From: Actinophytocola sp036402745
GTDB taxonomy: Bacteria; Actinomycetota; Actinomycetes; Mycobacteriales; Pseudonocardiaceae
Length of the DNA stretch: 13,563 nucleotides
Direction of reading: 5' to 3'
Assembly (NCBI RefSeq): GCF_036402745.1
Contig: NZ_DASWSJ010000108.1
Coordinates: 1 to 13,563 of the forward strand
Shown here in pieces: positions 1-5,678 of the stretch. The notes below the pieces were generated by a model, which was given only the letters and a program-made list of their open reading frames with translations, searched no databases and was not told the origin of the DNA. Every line of letters begins with the position of its first letter. Within the stretch, counting starts at the first letter, position 1. The position numbers were made by a program, and so were the translations under genes.

Positions 1-5
1 CAGGC

Positions 6-590
6 ATGTTCGACGTCGCAGTGATCGAGGACCCGGCCGCGGCCGAGGTGTCCCTGGACCCCATGCGGGCCAAGCTGTTGGCCGCGCTGGCCGAGCCGGG
101 ATCGGCGACCAGCCTCGCCAACCGGGTGGGCCTGCCGCGCCAAAAGGTCAACTACCACCTGCGCGCGCTGGAGAAGCACGGGCTCGTGGAGCTGGTCGAG
201 GAACGCCGCAAGGGCAACGTCACCGAGCGCATCCTGCAGGCGACCGCCTCCTCCTACGTCATCTCTCCGATGGCGCTCAGCGCCGTGCAGCCCGATCCCG
301 AGCGGGCGCCCGACCGCCTCTCGGCCCGCTGGCTGCTGGCCGTCGCCTCGCGGTTGGTGCGGGATGTGGGCACGTTGATCACCGGCGCGACGAAGGCGCA
401 GAAACGCGTCGCGACCTTCGCGCTCGACGGGGAGGTCCGCTTCGCCTCCGCGGCGGACCGGGCGGCGTTCGCCGAGGAGCTCGCGCAGACGGTCACTACG
501 CTGATCGGCCGCTACCACGACGAGAACGCCGGGGCCGGCCGCGACCACCGGCTGATCGTCGCGATTCACCCCACGGTCAGGAGCGAGTGA
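6..590 (+). CDS. ArsR-type winged-helix transcriptional regulator
   Basis: A 194-residue regulator. Residues about 22-78 form a winged helix-turn-helix: helix 1 begins at PMRAKLLAAL, the turn and recognition helix run through SLANRVGLPRQKVNYHLRALEKHGL (described here by position 36-60), and a wing follows with EERRKGNVTERI. This layout matches ArsR/HTH_20 repressors. There is no CxC or other cysteine metal site, so it is not a metal sensor of the classic kind. The C-terminal part (90-194) is likely a dimerisation/effector region. The ATG lies 5 bases from the window edge, so its ribosome site cannot be seen and an upstream start is possible. Its TGA shares its last base with the ATG of the SRPBCC gene, indicating translational coupling. 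ArsR regulators beside SRPBCC proteins are a common actinobacterial pair; the regulator probably controls this three-gene unit. Confidence 0.85.
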   Translation: MFDVAVIEDPAAAEVSLDPMRAKLLAALAEPGSATSLANRVGLPRQKVNYHLRALEKHGLVELVEERRKGNVTERILQATASSYVISPMALSAVQPDPERAPDRLSARWLLAVASRLVRDVGTLITGATKAQKRVATFALDGEVRFASAADRAAFAEELAQTVTTLIGRYHDENAGAGRDHRLIVAIHPTVRSE

Positions 591-1330
591 TGGGACACGA
601 GTTCAGCAAGGCCGACGAGGTCGAGGTCGACGCGACACCCGAACAGGTGTGGCAGGCCATCGCGACCGGCCCGGGCATCGACTCCTGGTTCATGGGCCGC
701 AACGAGGTCGACACCGAGCAGGGCGCGGTCCGGATGTCGTTCGGCGGCTACCAGCCCGAGCACAAGGTCACCGCGTGGGAGCCGCTGCACCGCTTCGCCT
801 ACCGCTCCGACGACGCCCCCAACGGCCGGTTCATCGCCTACGAGTTCCTCATCGAGGGCCGCGACCGGTCCAGCACCGTGCTCCGCATGGCCGCCAGCGG
901 CTTCCTCCCCGGCGACGACTGGGAGGCCGAGTACGACGCGATGACCAAGGGCGGCGCGCTGTTCTTCGCCACGCTCGCGACCTACCTGCGCCACTTCGCC
1001 GGCCGCACCGCGGTGCCGGTCACCGCGTTCGGCCCGATGATCACCGACTGGGACAGCGCCTGGGCCACGCTCACCAAGGCCCTCGGCCTGGCCACGATCC
1101 CCCGCCCCGGCGACCGGGCGCATCTCGACGTGGAGGGGCTCGAGCCGATCGACGGCGAGGTGTACTTCGCCAACGCCGACACGCTGGGCGTGCGCACCGG
1201 GGACGCGCTCTACCGGTTCATCAAGGGCTTCGCCGGCCCCATCATCGCCGGCCACCACCTGTTCGGCCAGGCCGACGAAGGCGCCGCGGAACGCGCCTGG
1301 CAGGCCTGGCTCACCACGACCTTCGCCTGA
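590..1330 (+). CDS. SRPBCC / AHSA1-like domain protein
   Basis: A 246-residue cytoplasmic protein of the START/SRPBCC superfamily (AHSA1-like). The N-terminal opening (FSKADEVEVDATPEQVWQAI, residues 5-24, followed by a GPGIDSWFMG segment) is the typical first strand and helix of the fold, and the YEFLIEG and STVLRM strands follow. These domains make a hydrophobic cavity for small molecules; the ligand here is unknown. At about twice the length of a single domain it also has a C-terminal part (about 140-246) that looks like a second, degenerate copy. I chose ATG 590 over GTG 587 because AGGAG at 579-583 is six bases from the ATG but only three from the GTG. It overlaps the upstream stop by one base, and the hydrolase begins 14 nt after its own stop, so all three are probably one operon. 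Confidence 0.85.
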   Translation: MGHEFSKADEVEVDATPEQVWQAIATGPGIDSWFMGRNEVDTEQGAVRMSFGGYQPEHKVTAWEPLHRFAYRSDDAPNGRFIAYEFLIEGRDRSSTVLRMAASGFLPGDDWEAEYDAMTKGGALFFATLATYLRHFAGRTAVPVTAFGPMITDWDSAWATLTKALGLATIPRPGDRAHLDVEGLEPIDGEVYFANADTLGVRTGDALYRFIKGFAGPIIAGHHLFGQADEGAAERAWQAWLTTTFA

Positions 1331-1344
1331 TCTGGAGGAATGTC

Positions 1345-2142
1345 ATGACCAGCACCATCACCTCGGCCGACGGCACGAAGATCGCCTACGAGCGCACCGG
1401 CGACGGACCGCCGCTGATCATCGTCGACGGCGCGATGTGCTACCGCGACAGCGGCCCGTCCCGCCCGATGGCAGCCGAGCTCGAGAGCGACTTCACCGTC
1501 CTCACCTACGACCGGCGCGGCCGCGGCGAGAGCGGGGAGGGCACCGAGATCGCCCTCGAGCGCGAGGTCGAGGACCTCGAGGCGCTCGCCAAGGAGGCCG
1601 GCGGCGCGCCGTTGCTGTACGGCTCGTCCTCCGGCGCGGTGCTCGCGCTCGAGGCGGCCTCCCGGGGTGTCGGCGCGGCGAAGCTCGCGATGTACGAGCC
1701 GCCGGTGATCGTGGACGACTCCCGGGACCCGCTGCCCGCGGACTATCCCCAGCAGCTGGACGCGATGATCGCCGAGGGCCGCCACGGTGACGCGATCAAG
1801 AGCTTCATGCGGTTCGTCGAGGTGCCCGGGTTCGCGATCGCGTTGATGCGGCTCATGCCGGTGTGGCCGAAGCTCAAGGCCGTGGCGCCGACGCTGCGCT
1901 ACGACTTCGCGTTCATGTACGAGCTGCAGCGGGGCCGGGCGCTGCCGGAGACCCGCTGGTCGACGGCCACCCTGCCCACGCTCGTGGTCGACGGCGGCAA
2001 GAGCCCGACCTGGATGCGCAACGGCAACGAGGCGTTCGCCGAGGTGCTGCCGAACGCCACCTACCGGACCCTGCCCGGGCAGAACCACCTGGTGAAGGCC
2101 AAGGCCCTCGCGCCGTGGCTGCGGGAGTTCTTCGCCGGGTAA
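1345..2142 (+). CDS. alpha/beta hydrolase
   Basis: A 265-residue alpha/beta-hydrolase fold enzyme. Visible elements: the strand-turn DRRGRGES (56-63); the nucleophile elbow G-S-S-S-G (93-97) with Ser95; a late strand TLVVDGG (212-218) supplying the likely acid Asp216; and GQNH (245-248) with catalytic His248. The nucleophile motif has Ser on both sides instead of the usual bulky residue. Substrate unknown; esterase or hydrolase of a small metabolite is the safest statement. There is no signal peptide, so it is cytosolic. GGAGG at 1334-1338 lies six bases before the ATG, a clear start. It follows the SRPBCC gene by 14 nt and is the last gene of the ArsR-SRPBCC-hydrolase unit; a hairpin begins at its stop codon. 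Confidence 0.88.
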   Translation: MTSTITSADGTKIAYERTGDGPPLIIVDGAMCYRDSGPSRPMAAELESDFTVLTYDRRGRGESGEGTEIALEREVEDLEALAKEAGGAPLLYGSSSGAVLALEAASRGVGAAKLAMYEPPVIVDDSRDPLPADYPQQLDAMIAEGRHGDAIKSFMRFVEVPGFAIALMRLMPVWPKLKAVAPTLRYDFAFMYELQRGRALPETRWSTATLPTLVVDGGKSPTWMRNGNEAFAEVLPNATYRTLPGQNHLVKAKALAPWLREFFAG

Positions 2143-2202
2143 GGGACCGCCTCAGCACCCCTTACCTCGCCGATCGACGCCCCTCAGTGCCCGGGGTAAG
2201 GG
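2137..2202 (+). terminator. Hairpin terminator with two alternative left/right arms
   Basis: CCCTTACC at 2159-2166 can pair with GGTAAGGG at 2138-2145, which overlaps the hydrolase stop codon, giving an 8-bp stem with a 13-nt loop. It can equally pair with a second GGTAAGGG at 2195-2202. The 10-base word GGGTAAGGGA is a direct repeat at 2137 and 2194. A terminator or 3'-end stabiliser is the simple reading; there is no U-tract, as usual in actinomycetes. Confidence 0.5.
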
Positions 2203-2260
2203 ATGTGCGGGCCGGTAGTGGGTGATCGTCGGATGCCCGGGTACCGGCCTCAGGACGAAT

Positions 2261-2298
2261 CTTCTCCTTGTCAGCAAGACAGAGCGAACAAGGAGAAG
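2261..2298 (+). promoter_or_regulatory. SD-sequestering hairpin in a 5' leader
   Basis: CTTCTCCTTGT (2261-2271) is the exact reverse complement of ACAAGGAGAAG (2288-2298), an 11-bp perfect stem with a 16-nt loop. The right arm contains the complete ribosome binding site AAGGAG (2290-2295) of the 57-residue gene starting at 2302. As RNA the stem would bury the site; the left arm works as a built-in anti-SD. A smaller competing fold, CTTG-TCAG-CAAG at 2267-2278, would free the site. It could also be a DNA dyad for a regulator, but the exact coincidence with the SD favours translational control. Confidence 0.55.
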
Positions 2299-2301
2299 GA
2301 C

Positions 2302-2475
2302 ATGAACTGGACGCCTGAGGTCGTGCGGGCCGAGATGGACTACCGGGTGGAGCGCGCGCTGGGCGACGTGCGGCGCGGGACCACCCTGGAGCACCTGCGG
2401 GCAGCGCGCGCCGGCCACCCCTCCTGGTGGCGGCGGGTGCGCGTGCAGCACCGTGCGACCAACGACGCGGCATGA
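2302..2475 (+). CDS. Small conserved-looking hypothetical protein (57 aa)
   Basis: I do not recognise a family. The 57-residue product begins MNWTPEVV and contains a predicted charged helical stretch (about 6-36, many Glu/Arg), a Pro-Ser-Trp-Trp motif (40-43) and a basic tail (RRVRVQHR, 44-51). No signal peptide, membrane segment or cysteine, so probably a soluble cytosolic protein that could bind nucleic acid or a partner; this is inference. The start is supported by AAGGAG six bases upstream of ATG 2302. An in-frame GTG at 2203 would give 90 residues but would run translation through the leader hairpin and lacks a good site, so I reject it. The gene is flanked by a hairpin leader and the convergent terminator at 2505-2543, so it is probably a single-gene transcript. 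Confidence 0.6.
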   Translation: MNWTPEVVRAEMDYRVERALGDVRRGTTLEHLRAARAGHPSWWRRVRVQHRATNDAA

Positions 2476-2504
2476 GCGGTCCGGCCCGACCGGGCCGGCG
2501 ACGA

Positions 2505-2543
2505 CGAACGACGCCTTCGCGGACATCGCGGAGGCGTCGTTCG
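2505..2543. terminator. Strong bidirectional hairpin terminator
   Basis: Positions 2505-2521 pair with 2527-2543: CGAACGACGCC against GGCGTCGTTCG, continuing inward through TTCGCG/CGCGGA to a GACAT loop. This is a 17-bp stem with a single G-U pair and a 5-nt loop. It lies between the convergent 57-residue gene (stop 2475) and the minus-strand hydrolase (stop 2572), 29 nt from each, so it probably ends both transcripts. Confidence 0.8.
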
Positions 2544-2568
2544 CTGGGCTCAGCGGAGGCGTCGTTCG
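2528..2568 (+). repeat. 16-bp direct repeat of a terminator arm
   Basis: GCGGAGGCGTCGTTCG occurs at 2528-2543 and again at 2553-2568, spaced 25 bp. The first copy is the right arm of the terminator; the second provides an alternative partner for the left arm at 2505-2515. Confidence 0.75.
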
Positions 2569-2571
2569 GGG

Positions 2572-3390
2572 TCAGGCGGTGTGCTTCACCAGCTCGTCGA
2601 GGACCAGCGGCCAGTTCTCGAGGGGGAACTCGTGGCCCGTGTGCGGCAAGGGAACCAGGCGGGCGTCCGGGATCTCCCGGGCCAGGGCCTCGCCGTGGAT
2701 GAGCGGGAACATCGGGTCCTCGGTGCCGTGCAGAACCAGCGTCGGCACCGTGATCTCCGGCAGCCTGGACCGCCAGCTCCCCTCACCGCCTTTGGTCGCG
2801 TAGTGGTTCTTCGCCGCGGACTCCGGCGACGTCGTCCGGTCGTACGCGATGGTCACCACCTCGCGGACGGCCGCCTCGTCGAAGGGCCTGGTCGGCGACG
2901 TCACCAGCCGCTGGCTCGCCACCTGGTAGTCGATGACCGCCGCCCGGTCGGTCCAGTCCGGCTCCGCGAGCCACTCGATCCGGCCCATCGGCAGGTCGGC
3001 GTCACCCGCCCCGCCGCTGGTCGACATCAGCGTCAGCGTCCTCAACAGCGCCGGCTCGCCGAGCGCCAGCAGTTGCGCGATCGCCCCGCCCATGGATATG
3101 CCGACCACGTGCGCCCGGCCCACGCCCAGCGCGTCGAGCACCCCGGCCGCGTCGGCGAACAGCTCGTCGGAGGTGTAGCCCGGCTCGCCCGGCGGGTGAC
3201 TCACCGACTCGCCGGTGTCGCGGTGGTCGTAGCGAATCACGAACCGGCCGGCGGCCGCCAGCCGCGCGCAGAACCCCGGCTCCCACCAGTCCATCGACGC
3301 ACCCGCGCCGCCGATCAGCAACACCGCCGGGGCCGACGCCGAGCCGAACGTCGAGACCCCCAGCCGCACCCCGCGAACGTCGAGCACCAT
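2572..3390 (-). CDS. alpha/beta hydrolase (lipase/haloperoxidase-like)
   Basis: A 272-residue alpha/beta hydrolase with every catalytic element visible: LLIGGAGASMDWW oxyanion-loop region (24-36), YDHRDTGES (54-62), nucleophile elbow G-I-S-M-G-G (97-102) with Ser99, acid in HGTEDPMFP (Asp225), and TGHEFP with His253. It belongs to the large group annotated as TAP-like, haloperoxidase or carboxylesterase enzymes; substrate unknown. No signal peptide. ATG 3390 is chosen because GGAGG (minus strand, 3402-3398) lies seven bases upstream; the reading frame continues further 5' but without a good start. Its ATG overlaps the TGA of the DinB-like gene by one base, so the two are coupled and presumably act together, perhaps in detoxifying an electrophile or ester. 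Confidence 0.88.
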   Translation of the reverse strand: MVLDVRGVRLGVSTFGSASAPAVLLIGGAGASMDWWEPGFCARLAAAGRFVIRYDHRDTGESVSHPPGEPGYTSDELFADAAGVLDALGVGRAHVVGISMGGAIAQLLALGEPALLRTLTLMSTSGGAGDADLPMGRIEWLAEPDWTDRAAVIDYQVASQRLVTSPTRPFDEAAVREVVTIAYDRTTSPESAAKNHYATKGGEGSWRSRLPEITVPTLVLHGTEDPMFPLIHGEALAREIPDARLVPLPHTGHEFPLENWPLVLDELVKHTA

Positions 3391-3929
3391 CACCGCACCT
3401 CCCGGCCCAGCTTGCCCAGCAACGCCTCGAACGGCGACGCGCCCACGGGAACCGGCACCGGGTCGGCGAACGCACCGTCGGGCGCCGGGCCGTCGGACAG
3501 CGCGGCGACCGCGGCCACGACGCCCGCGTCCGGCGCGTACGGCAGCCCCGCGCCGGTCGCGAGGTCCCAACCGTGTACCAGCGACTCCGACAGGCTGATG
3601 TGCGCGATCACCCAGCCCGGCAGGACACCGCCGGGGAACGGGTGCTCGGCCGCGAGCACCTCGGGCCGGGCGAACGCGGCCAGGCACCGGCCGGTCGCGT
3701 CACGAAAACCGGCGAGCAGGTCCGTGCGCCCGGAGTCCTGCGCGCCGGACACCGTGCCCGCGAAGAAGTCGAGCGAGTCGACCAGGTGCTCGGCGACGTC
3801 GCGCACCGTCCACCCGGCACACGGGCTCGGCGCGTCCCACCGCCCCGCCGGGATCGCGGCGAGCACGTCGGCGGTCGCCGCGTAGCCGCGTTCGAGCACT
3901 GCGACGTCGATGCCGGTCAGCTGGGTCAT
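3390..3929 (-). CDS. DinB/maleylpyruvate isomerase N-terminal-like protein (TIGR03086-type)
   Basis: A 179-residue four-helix-bundle protein of the DinB/MDMPI superfamily. The diagnostic segment is SPCAGWTVRDVAEHLVDS (35-52): Trp-Thr-Val-Arg-Asp-hydrophobic-xx-His. Possible divalent-metal ligands are His48, then Glu115 and His119 in ESLVHGWDLA, the same H...ExxxH pattern used by mycothiol-dependent maleylpyruvate isomerase. Members act in mycothiol-dependent reactions or are of unknown function; the exact reaction is unknown. A GGGAGG site ends five bases before ATG 3929, so I prefer that start over ATG 3944, which would place the site inside the coding sequence. It starts 63 nt after the sigma-factor gene's stop; a candidate ECF42 promoter is located in that gap. 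Confidence 0.82.
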   Translation of the reverse strand: MTQLTGIDVAVLERGYAATADVLAAIPAGRWDAPSPCAGWTVRDVAEHLVDSLDFFAGTVSGAQDSGRTDLLAGFRDATGRCLAAFARPEVLAAEHPFPGGVLPGWVIAHISLSESLVHGWDLATGAGLPYAPDAGVVAAVAALSDGPAPDGAFADPVPVPVGASPFEALLGKLGREVR

Positions 3930-3961
3930 CGGGTCCTCCCTCATCCGGTTGTCACCCCACC

Positions 3962-3988
3962 GACGAACGACCGAAGCCCGGATCGACA
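3962..3988 (-). promoter_or_regulatory. Candidate ECF42-dependent promoter
   Basis: On the minus strand TGTCGA (3988-3983) is followed after 17 nt by CGTC (3965-3962). From memory, studies of ECF42 sigma factors in Streptomyces describe a TGTCGA -35 and a CG(A/T)C -10. The site is in the gap right after the ECF42 gene's stop codon, about 30 nt upstream of the DinB-like start, and would drive the DinB-hydrolase pair. TGTCGA alone is common in this GC-rich DNA, so it is the spacing, the -10 and the location that give the support. Confidence 0.5.
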
Positions 3989-3992
3989 GCCG

Positions 3993-5228
3993 CTACCCGG
4001 AAACCTCGGCGAGCCGCCCGGCGAGGTAACGCCGCTCGGTGTCGCTGCCCGCGAGCTCGATCGCCGCGCGGTAGGCGTCGGCGGCCTCGGCGCGGCGGTC
4101 CAGCCGGCGCAGCAGGTCGGCCCGGGTCGCGGGCAGCAGGTGGTAGCCGGCGAGCTCGCCGTCCTCGACCAGGCGGTCCACGAGCACCAGCCCGGCCGCC
4201 GGACCGTCGGCCATGGCCACCGCGACCGCCCGGTTGAGCTCGACGATCGGCGACGGCACGTACTTCCCGAGCTCGGCGTAGAGCGAGGCGATCTGCGGCC
4301 AGTCGGTGTCCGCGGCGGTCGGCGCGGTCGCGTGGCAGGCCGCGATCGCCGCCTGCACCTGGTAAGGCGCCGGCCGGCCGCGGCGCAGCGCCGACTCCAG
4401 CAACGCGACGCCCTCGGCGATCTCGGCGGCGTTCCAGCCGCCGCGGTCCTGGTTGTCGAGCGTCACCAGCTCACCGTCGGCGTCCACCCGGGTCGACCGG
4501 CGCGCGTCGTGCAGCAGCAGCAACGACAGCAGGCCGGCGACCTCCGGCTCGTCGGGCATCAGCCCGGCCAGCACCCGGGCGAGCCGGATGGCCTCCTCGG
4601 TGAGCGAGCGGCGCACCAGGTCGGCGCCCGCCGTGGCCGCGTAGCCCTCGTTGAACAGCAGGTACAGCACGCCGAGCACGGCGCTCGTACGCTCGGGCAG
4701 CAGGTCCGCGGGCGGGACCCGGTACGGAATGCCGGCGTTGCGGATCTTCTTCTTGGCCCGCACGAGGCGCTGGGCCATCGTGGCCTCCGGCACGACGAAC
4801 GCCCGCGCGATCTCGGCGGTGGTGAGGCCGGTGAGCGTGCGCAGGGTCAACGCCACCCGCGCATCGAACGCGAGCGCGGGGTGACAGCAGGTGAAGATAA
4901 GCCGCAGCCGGTCGTCCCGGATCTCCTCCGCCGGCTCGGGATCGGCGGCCACCTCGGCGAGCGCGGCGACCTCACGCAGCTTGGCCGCACCCACCGCGTC
5001 ACGGCGCAGCCGGTCCACCGCCCGGTTGCGTGCGGTGGTGGTGAGCCAGGCGCCGGGCCTGCGGGGCACGCCGTCGCGCGTCCAGCGCTCCAGGGCCAGC
5101 GCGAAGGCGTCCTGCGCGCACTCCTCGGCGAGGTCCCAGTCGCCGGTGACCCGGATGAGGGTGGCCACGACCTGGCCCCACTCCGCGCGGAACGCCGCCG
5201 CGACGGCGGCTTCGACCGAGGCACTCAC
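3993..5228 (-). CDS. RNA polymerase sigma factor, ECF42 group (DUF6596/SigF-like, TPR tail)
   Basis: A 411-residue sigma factor. Region 2 spans about 13-78, with GDWDLAEECAQDAFALALERW (described by position 29-49) and ARNRAVDRLRR (66-76) core-binding and -10 segments. The hallmark DDRLRLIFTCCHPAL (105-119) opens region 4, which runs to about 165 and has the helix-turn-helix TTAEIARAFVVPEATMAQRL (136-155). The remaining 240 residues form a helical, TPR-like C-terminal domain, the feature that separates ECF42 from ordinary ECF factors; group members work without a classic anti-sigma factor. Typical group length is about 400, so it looks intact. The start is GTG 5228 in a GTGA overlap with the stop of the DGPF gene, the standard ECF42-DGPF arrangement, implying translational coupling. 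It likely controls the adjacent downstream pair. Confidence 0.93.
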   Translation of the reverse strand: MSASVEAAVAAAFRAEWGQVVATLIRVTGDWDLAEECAQDAFALALERWTRDGVPRRPGAWLTTTARNRAVDRLRRDAVGAAKLREVAALAEVAADPEPAEEIRDDRLRLIFTCCHPALAFDARVALTLRTLTGLTTAEIARAFVVPEATMAQRLVRAKKKIRNAGIPYRVPPADLLPERTSAVLGVLYLLFNEGYAATAGADLVRRSLTEEAIRLARVLAGLMPDEPEVAGLLSLLLLHDARRSTRVDADGELVTLDNQDRGGWNAAEIAEGVALLESALRRGRPAPYQVQAAIAACHATAPTAADTDWPQIASLYAELGKYVPSPIVELNRAVAVAMADGPAAGLVLVDRLVEDGELAGYHLLPATRADLLRRLDRRAEAADAYRAAIELAGSDTERRYLAGRLAEVSG

Positions 5229-5563
5229 CAGAGCGGACGCACCTCGACCAGCCCGAACCGGGCGACCGGATGTGCCGCGGCGATGGCGACAGCCTCGTCG
5301 AGGTTGGCGCAGTCGATGACGGCCAGGCCGCCGATCTGCTCCTTGGTCTCCGCGAACGGCCCGTCGGCCAGGAGCACCTCGCCGTCGCGCACCCGAACGG
5401 TGGTGGCGTCGTCGGCCGGACGCAGCACCTCGCCGCTGACATATGCGCCGCGGCGCTTGACGTCCTCGACCCAGGCGAGCGCGTCGTCGGCCTCGCAGAT
5501 GTCCTTCGACGACAGGTCCGGGGCATCGGACCCGTCGCCGCCGATCAGCAACAGGTAGCGCAC
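5225..5563 (-). CDS. YCII/DGPF-domain protein, ECF42 partner
   Basis: A 112-residue YCII-related (DGPF) protein. It opens with MRYLLLIGGD, the usual first strand, and carries the signature LLADGPFAETKEQIGG (64-79) with D67-G68-P69-F70, then His98 in AAHPVARFG near the end. DGPF proteins are small dimeric alpha/beta-barrel relatives encoded next to, and controlled by, ECF42 sigma factors; their biochemical function is not settled, so signal sensing or a metabolic role are both possible. The start is a GTG at 5563; the only nearby GAGG is just two bases upstream (minus strand 5568-5565), so the exact start is less certain. No TGTCGA -35 is evident in its upstream region; TCTCGA is the nearest match and has no proper -10. 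Confidence 0.9.
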   Translation of the reverse strand: MRYLLLIGGDGSDAPDLSSKDICEADDALAWVEDVKRRGAYVSGEVLRPADDATTVRVRDGEVLLADGPFAETKEQIGGLAVIDCANLDEAVAIAAAHPVARFGLVEVRPLW

Positions 5564-5623
5564 ACCTCATGCTCTCACGGGATTTCCGCGCTCGAGACCC
5601 TCGTCGTCGTCCGGGTCGCGTAG

Positions 5624-5664
5624 TACGGTTCGTAATGAACCGATGGCGTTGGGTAACAACCGTA
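5624..5664. promoter_or_regulatory. Tandem operator-like dyads in divergent intergenic region
   Basis: Two dyads 20 bp apart centre to centre: CGGTTC-GTAAT-GAACCG (5626-5642) and GTTG-GGTAA-CAAC (5648-5660). Both fit GTT-N7-AAC. Three of the four half-sites read CGGTT(C/G): TACGGTTC at 5624, ATCGGTTC on the opposite strand at 5644-5637, and TACGGTTG on the opposite strand at 5664-5657. This is a plausible two-dimer repressor site just before the MFS start; no obvious cognate regulator is adjacent. Confidence 0.5.
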
Positions 5665-5678
5665 TCTGGGGAGGAACG

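Noticed and set aside
649..1344. Long Arg/Pro/His-rich open frame upstream of and in frame with the hydrolase.
   Set aside because: It is the alternate frame of the SRPBCC gene, with shadow-frame composition; the real start at 1345 has GGAGG.
5643..5678. ATG 5643 as the MFS start, adding 12 residues.
   Set aside because: No ribosome site, and it would place the second dyad inside the gene; GTG 5679 has GGAGG.
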